This document shows positions 8,666 to 15,989 of a stretch of 64,000 nucleotides of DNA, piece after piece. Numbering within the stretch: position 1 is the first letter of the stretch; each line of letters opens with the position of its first letter. The position numbers and the translations under genes were made by a program. The notes under the pieces are model-generated. The model ran no database searches. It saw nothing but the letters and a program-made list of their open reading frames with translations, and was not told where the DNA came from. Source of the stretch: Pseudoclavibacter helvolus (GTDB taxonomy: Bacteria > Actinomycetota > Actinomycetes > Actinomycetales > Microbacteriaceae); NCBI RefSeq assembly GCF_014191305.1, contig NZ_JACHWJ010000004.1:248001-312000 (forward strand). The letters run 5' to 3'.

Positions 8666-8956
8666 ATGTTCATCGTCGGTGCCGTGCTGCTCGGGCTCAG
8701 CCTCGGGCTTACGACCTGGGCGCACTTCCTCGTCGGCAGGGCGGGCGCCGGACGCAGGCTCCCCATCTTCAAGGACCCTCCTGGCACTCCCAAACTCGCG
8801 AGCTGGCTGCGGATGGGCGGCGCGCTGCTGGCGGTAGTCGCGGCCGGGCAGCTCTGGCACGTCATCGGGCTCTTCGCGATGCTGCCTGTCGCCCTCGTGC
8901 TCTTTGTGCCAGGACTCATCGCGCACTCGCGGCACGAGCGTACGCTTCGCTCATGA
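8666..8956 (+). CDS. Small hypothetical membrane protein
   Basis: This ~96-residue protein has an N-terminal hydrophobic segment (MFIVGAVLLGLSLGLTTWAHFL) and one or two more around residues 50-90 (GALLAVVAAGQLWHVIGLF; LPVALVLFVPGLIA), ending in a basic tail. I do not recognise a family. TACAGT at 8651-8656 resembles a -10 box and would start transcription near 8663, so the mRNA may be leaderless, with GTG 8663 or ATG 8666 as start. Its last codon overlaps the next gene (ATGA), so it is probably co-expressed with the UBP zinc-finger protein. It is divergent from the M20/ATP-grasp pair. Confidence 0.65.
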   Translation: MFIVGAVLLGLSLGLTTWAHFLVGRAGAGRRLPIFKDPPGTPKLASWLRMGGALLAVVAAGQLWHVIGLFAMLPVALVLFVPGLIAHSRHERTLRS

Positions 8957-9330
8957 GCAATGAAGCTACGGTCCTCTCCACTGATTCCGAGGGCATTGAC
9001 GTCACCGCACCGCCGCTAGGAACCGGGGGCTGCGTTGAGTGCGACGCCGCGCAGGGCTGGTGGGTGCATCTCAGGCGCTGTGCAGCGTGCGGGCATATCG
9101 GATGCTGCGATTCTTCACCCGCGCAGCACGCGACCGCGCACTACCGCGAGACCGGCCACCGCTACATGCAGTCCTTCGAGCCAGGCGAGAGCTGGTACTG
9201 GGACTTCACGGGCGAGGTGTCACTGGACGGGCCTGAGCTAGCCGCGCCTACGTCAAAGCCCGACGACGTGGCGACGCCGGGCCCGGCCGACCGACTCCCG
9301 GCCGACTGGCGAGCGCACATCCATCAGTAG
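8953..9330 (+). CDS. UBP-type zinc finger domain protein
   Basis: This 125-residue soluble protein has a single Zf-UBP-like domain in its central part: GGCVECDAAQGWWVHLRRCAAC, then GHIGCCDSSPAQHATAHYRETGHRYMQSFEPGESWYW. The Cys/His ligands (CxxC, CxxC, then C and several His) and the GESWYWDF motif are typical. In eukaryotes this fold binds ubiquitin C-termini. Stand-alone actinobacterial versions are common but functionally uncharacterised. The C-terminal ~35 residues are Pro/Ala-rich and end with LPADWRAHIHQ. The gene is translationally coupled to the small membrane protein upstream. Confidence 0.85.
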   Translation: MSNEATVLSTDSEGIDVTAPPLGTGGCVECDAAQGWWVHLRRCAACGHIGCCDSSPAQHATAHYRETGHRYMQSFEPGESWYWDFTGEVSLDGPELAAPTSKPDDVATPGPADRLPADWRAHIHQ

Positions 9331-9389
9331 GTCTGTGTCGCTACGCCCTTCCGGTTTCCCGCTTGGCTACCGGCCGCTGGCAAGCTGTT

Positions 9390-9423
9390 ACTACATCCGT
9401 AGTGCTTGTACTACGTCTATAGT
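9390..9423 (+). promoter_or_regulatory. Tandem palindromic operators and -10 box of the TetR gene
   Basis: ACTACATCCGTAGT (9390-9403, perfect ACTAC/GTAGT arms) is repeated as ACTACGTCTATAGT (9410-9423, one arm mismatch), exactly 20 bp centre to centre. TATAGT at 9418-9423 would be the -10 box inside the second site, which places the transcription start at about 9430 on a GTG codon. Autorepression by the TetR protein encoded immediately downstream is the obvious inference. Confidence 0.7.
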
Positions 9424-9429
9424 GAAGTG

Positions 9430-10005
9430 GTGCCCTCCACGCGTGATCGCTCGCTTTCTGCCGCCCTCGAGCTCTTGGCCTCAGGCGGCATGCGGGCCCT
9501 CACACACGCGAGAGTCGACGCTGAGGCTGGGCTTCCACGAGGGTCCACGTCGAACCACTTCCGGACGCGACAGGCGCTCATCGAGGGGGTCATCGAGAAC
9601 CTTGAGCGAAGCGACTACGCGGAGTGGCTCCTGAGCTACGAGTGGGGTGAGCCGAACCTCGATCGATTCTGCGACGCCATTGAGGCGGCAGTCGAGACCA
9701 TGGCAGGCCCCGGCCGCGTGCAGACGCTCGCTCGCTACGCGCTGTTTCTCGAGGGCATCCACAACCCATCGGTGGCCGCGGCGGTTCAGCTCGGACGCGA
9801 TCGCTTGCGCGGGTGGGCCGTTGGGGCCGTCGCCGCCCTGGGTGTGAGTGAACCAGAGGCGCGCGCCGCAGCGCTCTTCGCGTTCATCGACGGGGTGGTG
9901 CTGCATCGGTTGTCGCTGCCCGCCGAGAGTCAGCATGTTGGGGGTCGTCCTAGTGAGTCCATCGACGTGCAGCTCACCGTGCGGCGGATGCTCGCTGACG
10001 GGTAA
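9430..10005 (+). CDS. TetR/AcrR family transcriptional regulator
   Basis: This ~191-residue regulator has an N-terminal helix-turn-helix domain (RDRSLSAALELLASGGMRALTHARVDAEAGLPRGSTSNHFRTRQALIEGVI; quoted regions span residues 5-55) and an all-helical C-terminal ligand and dimer domain. A GTG start at 9430 (or 9427) was preferred because the predicted -10 box TATAGT would initiate transcription there, giving a leaderless message. No Shine-Dalgarno is present. Two palindromes directly upstream are probably its own operators. The gene is convergent with an alpha/beta hydrolase and follows, but is not fused to, the zinc-finger gene. Its ligand and other targets are unknown. Confidence 0.85.
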   Translation: MPSTRDRSLSAALELLASGGMRALTHARVDAEAGLPRGSTSNHFRTRQALIEGVIENLERSDYAEWLLSYEWGEPNLDRFCDAIEAAVETMAGPGRVQTLARYALFLEGIHNPSVAAAVQLGRDRLRGWAVGAVAALGVSEPEARAAALFAFIDGVVLHRLSLPAESQHVGGRPSESIDVQLTVRRMLADG

Positions 10006-10044
10006 GAACCCTCACCTGCTCGAGGCGGACGCTGAGGTGCAGGC

Positions 10045-10845
10045 TCAGCCTGCCGGCTGTAGCTCGGCTGCCCAGGCTGCCGTCGCGGCGGAGATCTGCT
10101 CGCGCGCGTCAGCGTCTGGGATGGTCGCCGTGCCGTCTCCCGACTGCGGGCCGTAGTTCCCGAACATGGCGTGGTTCGCGCCCTCGATCTCGACGGTCTC
10201 GGCGTCCGCGGGGAGCAGGCCGCGTGCATCCGCTGCCTTCTGCGGGGTGGTGAGCCCGTCGGCGCTGCCGGTGATGCTGAGGACGTCGAGCGACTCGTCC
10301 GCGGCGAGGTCGTTGGCGCAGTAGCTGCCGAAGAGGAGGAGGCCTTCGACCTCGGGCGATTCTGCCAGCTGGCAGGCGCGGACGCCGCCGAGTGAGTGCC
10401 CACCGACTGCCCAGGTGGTGACGCCCGGGGCCGCTGCCGCGTAGTCGTCGATCGTGCGGGTGTCGAAGAACGCCAGGTTGAGGAGAGGCTGCGGAATGAC
10501 AACCGTCAGGTTGCTGTCGGCGACAAGGCTCGAGAGCTTTGCCGCGTAGGCGGATGGTTCGACCTTGGCGCCTGGGATAAAGACGAGTCCCGTGTCGCTT
10601 GGTGCCTCGGCTGGGCTGAGCACGAGCGAGCCATCGACTTCCGTGACCGTGATCGCGGGGTCAGCGGTGACGGCTTCGAGGGGTTCGGGCTCGGCGGCCA
10701 TGACGCCGACGTTCGCCCAGATGAGGAATGCGGCTATCGCGGCCACGAAGACGGCGGCTATGACGGAGAACGTCCAGATGAGGGCGCGCCGCAGCCGGCT
10801 GCGCTTGCGTCGGGGTGGCTGCGTGTTCGGGGGAGTTGCTGGCAC
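10045..10845 (-). CDS. Membrane-anchored alpha/beta hydrolase
   Basis: This ~266-residue protein has a basic N-terminus (RRKRSRLRRA) and one transmembrane helix (LIWTFSVIAAVFVAAIAAFLIWA), followed by an extracytoplasmic alpha/beta-hydrolase domain of the Abhydrolase_5 type. The nucleophile elbow is GGHSLGG, the acid is probably Asp in TGSADGLT, and the histidine lies in EGANHAMFG, so the catalytic triad looks intact. Substrate is unknown; dienelactone-hydrolase-like or esterase activity is typical. The GTG at 10845 is the last in-frame start before the family-like region. The only Shine-Dalgarno-like sequence overlaps it, so the start is uncertain by some codons. Confidence 0.8.
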   Translation of the reverse strand: MPATPPNTQPPRRKRSRLRRALIWTFSVIAAVFVAAIAAFLIWANVGVMAAEPEPLEAVTADPAITVTEVDGSLVLSPAEAPSDTGLVFIPGAKVEPSAYAAKLSSLVADSNLTVVIPQPLLNLAFFDTRTIDDYAAAAPGVTTWAVGGHSLGGVRACQLAESPEVEGLLLFGSYCANDLAADESLDVLSITGSADGLTTPQKAADARGLLPADAETVEIEGANHAMFGNYGPQSGDGTATIPDADAREQISAATAAWAAELQPAG

Positions 10846-10861
10846 CTCCCGAGGATATCCC

Positions 10862-11368
10862 TCAGTGCCTGAGCGGGTCCGCGGTCGGGGCTGTGCTGAC
10901 GGGCTTCTCGAAGGCGAAGACGGGCAGGTCGAATTCGGGGATGCGCCGCTCGCCGCCTTCGAAGCCGGAGGCACGGTACAGGGCGACCGCCTCTGGTTGG
11001 CGGGAGCCTGTCGTGAGGAAGATGCGCGTGTAGCCGAGCTCTCCTGCGGCGGTGTCGAGTTCACGGAGCACTCGCTGCGCGAGGCCGCGGCGGCGGTGCG
11101 AGTCGCGCGTCCACATGCGCTTCACTTCGGCCGTGGTCTCGTCGTAGCGGCGGATGGCGCCGGCCGCGACGAGCAGGTCGCCGTCGAGGATCCCGACGAA
11201 CGCCCCGTCTGGTGCGATGAAGTCGGTCAGGGGGTAGGCGGCGATGTCGTTCTTGTAGAACTCCCGGTACCTGGCGCGGTACTCGCCGTCGAGGGCGTCA
11301 AGCACTTCGCTGACCTCTGCTGAGGTGACGTCGAGGCGGCGGACGGTGAGGGCGGATGTCATGCGCAC
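10862..11368 (-). CDS. GNAT family N-acetyltransferase
   Basis: This 168-residue protein has the GNAT fold. Motif A for acetyl-CoA binding is visible as VKRMWTRDSHRRRGLAQRVLREL, with R-x-x-G-L-A replacing the usual RxxGxG/A. It is followed by the beta5-alpha4 region IFLTTGSRQPEAVALYRASGFE, the common NxxAxxLYxxxGF-type motif B. The acceptor substrate cannot be told from sequence. GTG at 11368 has GGAG six bases upstream; ATG at 11362 is an alternative start. The gene lies 16 bases upstream of the alpha/beta hydrolase on the same strand, so the two may be co-transcribed. Confidence 0.85.
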   Translation of the reverse strand: MRMTSALTVRRLDVTSAEVSEVLDALDGEYRARYREFYKNDIAAYPLTDFIAPDGAFVGILDGDLLVAAGAIRRYDETTAEVKRMWTRDSHRRRGLAQRVLRELDTAAGELGYTRIFLTTGSRQPEAVALYRASGFEGGERRIPEFDLPVFAFEKPVSTAPTADPLRH

Positions 11369-11547
11369 ATAGTGCTCCGCATCCCGACTTCTCGCTCGAG
11401 GTAGGTCGTCTCGGTGACGTTGTGTTTCGCCCCGAGAAGTCTGGTGTCGGCGCGCGTACGCGTCTTGCGCGCACCGCTTCTCGTCAGGCCCCTTGGGTTC
11501 CTACGCTGGCGGCAAGAGGTCAGGTTGCGACGAACGAGGGGCAGATC

Positions 11548-11691
11548 ATGAGCATTTCACTCCGCACGACCGGTGGTGCGATGGTCGCCATGAAATTGCA
11601 GCGGTTCCTCGCGCAGTTCTTCGTTTCCGAGCAACCAGGAGTCGGTGAGCAGCGGCTCCTTCTCCGCGGCGTCGGTATCGAAGAGGTGTAG
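11548..11691 (+). CDS. Possible 47-residue hypothetical protein
   Basis: A short frame MSISLRTTGGAMVAMKLQRF... has GAGGGG six bases before its ATG, which is the only good argument for it. I recognise no homology or domain, and composition does not clearly favour coding. It lies between a GNAT gene and a convergent DUF222/HNH gene. The preceding 11369-11547 stretch holds a 9-bp inverted repeat (GACTTCTCG at 11386, CGAGAAGTC at 11433). It may equally be non-coding. Confidence 0.3.
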   Translation: MSISLRTTGGAMVAMKLQRFLAQFFVSEQPGVGEQRLLLRGVGIEEV

Positions 11692-11715
11692 CCCTGCCTC
11701 ACCTGGTCGCCCGTG

Positions 11716-13191
11716 TCAGAACGGCGGTGGGTGGTTGCCTGGGTCTCGTCCCGTGTGAGCTTCGGGTGGACACGCGGATGTGGTCTCGGCCGTAGTTGAG
11801 ATCGTGTTCGTGGGGGTGGACTCAGCTCCGCTGAGGGTCGCGAGTTCGTCAGTCGGCACGAACCGAACACCCTGTCGCTCGGGTCTGTCGGTGAGCGCTT
11901 TGCCGCTTGGTGTCTTCCAATCGAGCACGCCGCCTTCGAGCTGGTCGACCGACCATGGGGCAGCGTGCCGCATGACGTGATGGAAGACGCAGAGGTGTTC
12001 CAGGTTGCTGGCGCAGGTCTTGCCGCCGTGCTGCCATTCCTGCGTGTGATCGATTTGGCATCCGCGCGCGGGGAGCCGGCAGCCGGGGAAGCGGCAGTGC
12101 ACGTCGCGGGCCGCGAGGAATCTCCGCATGGCGGCGGTCGGCTTGTACGTATCAACGGCCAGGACGGTCCCGGTGATGGGGTGCGTGAGAACTCTCGTGA
12201 ACATCGGAGCCTTGGCTGCGATCCGCTTGGCTTCGTCGATCGGCACGGGGGAGAGGCCGTCGAGGAGCCCTGGCGGATGGCCGGGTTCGCGTTCGTCGGC
12301 GAGCAAAGTCGTGGTTGGGATGACCAGGTTCACCGTTGCTTGGACGCCACTCGCTGCGGTTGTCGAAGTGGGGTCGCTCGTGAGGAGCTGGTCGCAGATG
12401 AGGTCGGCGCTGACTTCTCCGAGTGTCCTCTCATCGGGTTCGGCCTGTGGTGCTTTGCTGGAGGCTGCGGCAGCCTTCTCGGCTTTTGTGCGTGCCCGCA
12501 TGACCAACGTTGCCTGTTTGCGGACTCTGTCACGCACCGCGGTGAGCAGGAGGAGCGAGCCGCCGACGTGCAGCACCCCGTGCCCATCGCCCGTGTCTGT
12601 CACCGAGACGAAGCCCTTCATGCGTGTCTTCCGGCGGCGCTCGGCGAGGGGGATCTGCGTCAGTTCCTCGGCGATACGCGCCGTGATGCGCTTGAGCGCC
12701 GCATCCGTGAGGATCTGCCCGCTCACCTGCTCGAGAGCGAGCTCGACGTAGCGGGCGCGAAGTGCCGCCTGCTCGGCTTCGACTTCGTGGCAGATGAGGA
12801 GGCCTGACGAGACGATGGCATCGAGGTGGTGGCCGGAGATGCGTCCGTCGGCGACGGCATCCACCGCCGCGGGGAACTCCCGGACGGCGTTCCAGGACCC
12901 GGCGAGCTGCCTGATCACGAGGCCATGCTTCGCCTGCACCTCGAACGAGATCTCCGCCGAGATCGAGCGCACGTGCATGCCCATCCCGGGGTGCCCCTCG
13001 GCGAGGTCGAGGAGGTAGCCAAAGTTGTACGCGCGAGCCTCAAGGAGAATCTGCTCAGCAACGATCGCCCGCTTAGCCGACTCGATGCGCGACGTCTCGG
13101 ACAGAATCGCGGCGCGCTCGGCAGCGACGGAAGCCGGATCGCTGACGTCGAAACGCCACCGCTGCTCGAAGCCTGCCGCCGGTTGGTACAT
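11716..13191 (-). CDS. DUF222 / HNH endonuclease domain protein (13E12-repeat family)
   Basis: This 491-residue protein has an N-terminal DUF222 helical region (about residues 30-330) and a C-terminal HNH nuclease-like motif, CRFPGCRLPARGCQIDHTQEW...GGKTCASNLEHLCVFHHVMRH. The motif includes the zinc-binding cysteines, the IDH catalytic histidine, the asparagine and the final HH. This family is highly multicopy in actinobacteria (13E12 repeat proteins of mycobacteria) and often behaves as a selfish or dispersed element; its biochemical role is not established. The last ~60 residues are Thr/Pro-rich and variable. It is preceded by an unusually AT-rich promoter region containing a perfect palindrome. 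Confidence 0.85.
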   Translation of the reverse strand: MYQPAAGFEQRWRFDVSDPASVAAERAAILSETSRIESAKRAIVAEQILLEARAYNFGYLLDLAEGHPGMGMHVRSISAEISFEVQAKHGLVIRQLAGSWNAVREFPAAVDAVADGRISGHHLDAIVSSGLLICHEVEAEQAALRARYVELALEQVSGQILTDAALKRITARIAEELTQIPLAERRRKTRMKGFVSVTDTGDGHGVLHVGGSLLLLTAVRDRVRKQATLVMRARTKAEKAAAASSKAPQAEPDERTLGEVSADLICDQLLTSDPTSTTAASGVQATVNLVIPTTTLLADEREPGHPPGLLDGLSPVPIDEAKRIAAKAPMFTRVLTHPITGTVLAVDTYKPTAAMRRFLAARDVHCRFPGCRLPARGCQIDHTQEWQHGGKTCASNLEHLCVFHHVMRHAAPWSVDQLEGGVLDWKTPSGKALTDRPERQGVRFVPTDELATLSGAESTPTNTISTTAETTSACPPEAHTGRDPGNHPPPF

Positions 13192-13207
13192 GCTCCGATG
13201 CTAGCAA

Positions 13208-13222
13208 AAATAGAATCTATTT
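13208..13222 (-). promoter_or_regulatory. AT-rich palindrome upstream of the DUF222/HNH gene
   Basis: AAATAG-AAT-CTATTT is a perfect 15-bp palindrome, 16 bp upstream of the start codon at 13191. The surrounding ~50 bases are far richer in A+T than the rest of the window. It overlaps the likely -10 region of the minus-strand gene. It could be an operator or a melted promoter element. Confidence 0.45.
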
Positions 13223-13288
13223 ACTAGGAACACGAGATAACTTTTTTGTGCCTCCTGGCGGGCAATCTGTGCCCGACCGGTGCGTCCG

Positions 13289-13807
13289 CTACGGCAGTTG
13301 TCGTGCGACGAACCCGAGCGCGGCGGCCGTGTCAACGATCTCGGTGACGGACTCGCGCGGCACGACAACAAGCGGATATGCGTCGCTGTCCTCCTCGAGG
13401 AACACGAGTGCGAGGCCGGACGGGGCCAGGAGTGCGTCCGCCGCAGCCGACGCGGTTGGTACGTCGCCGTCGATGTCGCCGACTTCATCGGTGTCGAGCC
13501 CGAGGTGCACGACTCTCGGCACCCCAGCCAGGGCATCCGCGAGTTCCATGGCCGTGTCGTCGGCGTGGAGGTAGGCGAGGGCGCCGCAGTCGTCGAGCGC
13601 GTCGATGAGTGCAGCCCAGGCCTCGCCTGCGCCGTCGTCCTCCTCGACACCACTCTCGTCGGTGTCCTCCTGGTCGCCGCCGCCGCCGTCTTCGTCTTCG
13701 CTCTCACCGTCCGTCTCGCCCTGGAGTGCCTGCTGGACGCTTGGCCAGATCTCCGGGTCGTCGTCGATGAGCGTGCAGAGGCGTTCCCAGGCGGTGTAGT
13801 CAGTCAC
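13289..13807 (-). CDS. DUF6630-like acidic hypothetical protein
   Basis: This 172-residue acidic protein starts at GTG. It has an N-terminal helical part (AWERLCTLIDDDPEIWPSVQQAL) and a Gly/Asp/Glu-rich linker (residues ~32-58, with GGGGDQEDTDESG). A C-terminal alpha/beta part follows (AWAALIDALDDCGALAYLHADDTAMELADAL ... ALVFLEEDSDAYPLVVVP). The C-terminal part resembles the uncharacterised DUF6630 family, by recollection only. Function is unknown. It is transcribed away from the DUF222/HNH promoter region and ends near it. No operon partner is apparent. Confidence 0.6.
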   Translation of the reverse strand: MTDYTAWERLCTLIDDDPEIWPSVQQALQGETDGESEDEDGGGGDQEDTDESGVEEDDGAGEAWAALIDALDDCGALAYLHADDTAMELADALAGVPRVVHLGLDTDEVGDIDGDVPTASAAADALLAPSGLALVFLEEDSDAYPLVVVPRESVTEIVDTAAALGFVARQLP

Positions 13808-13834
13808 GGCCCCGAGGGTACCCGCCCCTCTCGC

Positions 13835-14878
13835 CTACGCGCCCGCGACGGCCGCGATGAGGCCATCCACATCACTCTCAGTCGTGTCCCACGAGCAGAG
13901 GAATCGGACGAGTCCCGTGGATGCATCCCAGGTGTGGAACGCGTAGTTCTCGCTGACGCGTTCCGCGATCTCCCCTGGCAGGACGGCGAAGACGCCATTC
14001 GCCTGGCGGGGGAGCGGCACGGAGCAGCCGTCGACGGCCTCGATGCCGGCGGCGAGCCTGGCGGCCATGGCGTTGGCGTGTTCGGCGTTCACCCGCCAGA
14101 GGTCACCGCCGAACAGGGCAAGCAGCTGCGCCGAGACGAAACGCATCTTCGACGACAACTGCAGATCGATCTTCCTCGCCTCCTCGGCGCCGTAGACGGC
14201 CTCCGGGTTGACAACAACAACCGCCTCCGCTGCGAGCGCGCCGTTCTTGGTCCCGCCCAGGCTGATGACATCGGCTCCTGCTGCGCTCGAGACCTCGGCG
14301 AGGCTGCAGCCGAAGTGGGCGGCGGCGTTCGAGAGCCGTGCCCCGTCGACGTGCAACCACATGCCGTTCGCGTGGGCGGCATCGGCGAGCGCCCGCACCT
14401 CGACTGGCGAGTAGGCAGTGCCTACCTCGGTCGCCTGGCTGATGCTCACGGCGAGGGGCGTCGCGCGGTGCACGTCGCGCCGCACTGCCGCCGCGCGCAC
14501 GATGTCGGCGGGCGCGAGCTTGCCGTCTGCAGTCTCGACCGTGAGCAGCTTCACTCCACCGACGCGCTCGGGCGCGGCGTTCTCGTCGGTGTTGATGTGC
14601 GCGGACGCGGGGCAGACCACCCCGCCCCAGCGGGGAACCATCGACTGCAGCGCGACGACGTTGGCACCGGAGCCGTTGAACACGGGCAGCCCGATCGCTT
14701 CTGCGCCGAACAGCTCGCGGCACAGCGCCTGGAACGCAGCCGAGTACGGGTCAGCCCCGTACGCTCCGACGTGCCCACCGTTGGCGGTGACAAGCGCCTC
14801 CAGCACCTGCGGGTGCGCACCCGCGGCGTTGTCGCTCGTGAACGTGCGGATGCTGGGGTCGTGCAGCTGCGTAATCAC
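13835..14878 (-). CDS. ltaE: Low-specificity L-threonine aldolase / beta-eliminating lyase family
   Basis: This ~347-residue PLP enzyme belongs to fold type I. Features are TFTSDNAAGAHPQVLEAL at the N-terminus, GAYGADPYSAAFQ (substrate loop), the cofactor aspartate in LHVDGARLSNA, and the PLP lysine in SLGGTKNGAL. It would cleave L-threonine or allo-threonine to glycine and acetaldehyde. The GTG at 14878 was preferred because GGAAG lies nine bases upstream; ATG 14905 adds nine residues but has no ribosome binding site. It is divergent from the pirin gene with about 60 bp between them. Related beta-hydroxy-amino-acid lyases are possible substrates. Confidence 0.85.
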   Translation of the reverse strand: MITQLHDPSIRTFTSDNAAGAHPQVLEALVTANGGHVGAYGADPYSAAFQALCRELFGAEAIGLPVFNGSGANVVALQSMVPRWGGVVCPASAHINTDENAAPERVGGVKLLTVETADGKLAPADIVRAAAVRRDVHRATPLAVSISQATEVGTAYSPVEVRALADAAHANGMWLHVDGARLSNAAAHFGCSLAEVSSAAGADVISLGGTKNGALAAEAVVVVNPEAVYGAEEARKIDLQLSSKMRFVSAQLLALFGGDLWRVNAEHANAMAARLAAGIEAVDGCSVPLPRQANGVFAVLPGEIAERVSENYAFHTWDASTGLVRFLCSWDTTESDVDGLIAAVAGA

Positions 14879-14942
14879 CGACCCATTCTTCCGTACCTCT
14901 CGCATCGATGAAAACTCATGCGAACGCGCCTACGCTCGGAAC

Positions 14943-15971
14943 ATGAGCAACGCCGAGGCGAACCCCATCGAGGCGCAGCTGCAGGCCGCGTACGAGACCG
15001 GGCAGGTGGTCGCGGGCATCGAGCTGCTCCTGCCTCGGGAGGTGCCGCTCGGCGCACCACGTTCGCTGCCGGTGCTGCGTTCGATCCCGAACAGGTTCCG
15101 CCACTTCATCGGCGCATGGTGCTTCATCGACCACTACGGGCCCGTCGACCTGCCGTCGGGCACAGGGATGGATGTTGCTCCGCATCCGCACACGGGCCTG
15201 CAGACGGTCAGCTGGCTGTTCTCCGGCGAGGTGGTGCACCGCGACTCCATCGGCAGCCGCCACGAGGTCGCGCCAGGCGGTGTCAATGTCATGACGGCGG
15301 GCCGAGGCATCGCCCACTCCGAGGTCTCGTCCGAGCGCCCGACTCGCTCTCGCGTGCTCCACGGGGTGCAGCTCTGGGTGGCGTTGCCCGCCGAGGTGCG
15401 AGGCATGCCCCCGGCCTTCGCTGGCCTGGATCAGTGTCCGTCGATGCGGTTGGCGGCGTCGGCCGGCGCGAATGCGCCCGTCGAGGCGACCGTCTTCGTG
15501 GGGGAGTTCGGCGGGCTCCGTTCGGACGCGCCGAGCTTCTCCCCGCTCCTGGGTGTCGAACTCGCGTTCCAGGGCTGCTCGGAGGCGCAGCTCGACCTGG
15601 AGCCGGGGTTCGAGCACGGCATCCTCGCTTGCTCGCCGGGCATTTCGATCGACGACGTCGAGCTACCGGTTGGCGCCGTCGGCTACCTGCCCGTCGGCAC
15701 GAACCGGGCAGTCGTCGGCGCGGCGGACGGCGGGCGCGCGCTGCTCCTCGGCGGTGCGCCGTTCGACGAGAAGATCGTCATGTTCTGGAACTTCGTCGGC
15801 TCCTCGCACGACGATGTCGCGGCGGCCCGTGAAGAGTGGGAGCAGACCAGGTTGGGCCCGGCGGCGGATGCACGCTTCGGGAGCGTCGACAGTCACGGCG
15901 GCAAGACCCTGCCGGCTCCCGCCCTCCCGACCGTGCGCCTCAAACCTCGAGGGCGTACCCGCGAGGACTGA
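14943..15971 (+). CDS. Pirin family cupin protein
   Basis: This 342-residue bicupin protein has the conserved pirin N-terminal metal site APHPHTGLQTVSWL and GGVNVMTAGRGIAHSE, which supplies the His, His, His and Glu ligands. The C-terminal pirin domain includes the usual GGAPFDEKIVMFWNFV signature near residue 285. Bacterial pirins have been linked to quercetinase activity and to redox or pyruvate dehydrogenase modulation; which applies here cannot be decided. ATG at 14943 opens a family-like N-terminus. The gene is divergent from the threonine aldolase gene. Confidence 0.9.
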   Translation: MSNAEANPIEAQLQAAYETGQVVAGIELLLPREVPLGAPRSLPVLRSIPNRFRHFIGAWCFIDHYGPVDLPSGTGMDVAPHPHTGLQTVSWLFSGEVVHRDSIGSRHEVAPGGVNVMTAGRGIAHSEVSSERPTRSRVLHGVQLWVALPAEVRGMPPAFAGLDQCPSMRLAASAGANAPVEATVFVGEFGGLRSDAPSFSPLLGVELAFQGCSEAQLDLEPGFEHGILACSPGISIDDVELPVGAVGYLPVGTNRAVVGAADGGRALLLGGAPFDEKIVMFWNFVGSSHDDVAAAREEWEQTRLGPAADARFGSVDSHGGKTLPAPALPTVRLKPRGRTRED

Positions 15972-15989
15972 GGTGGGCGGAGCAGGACG

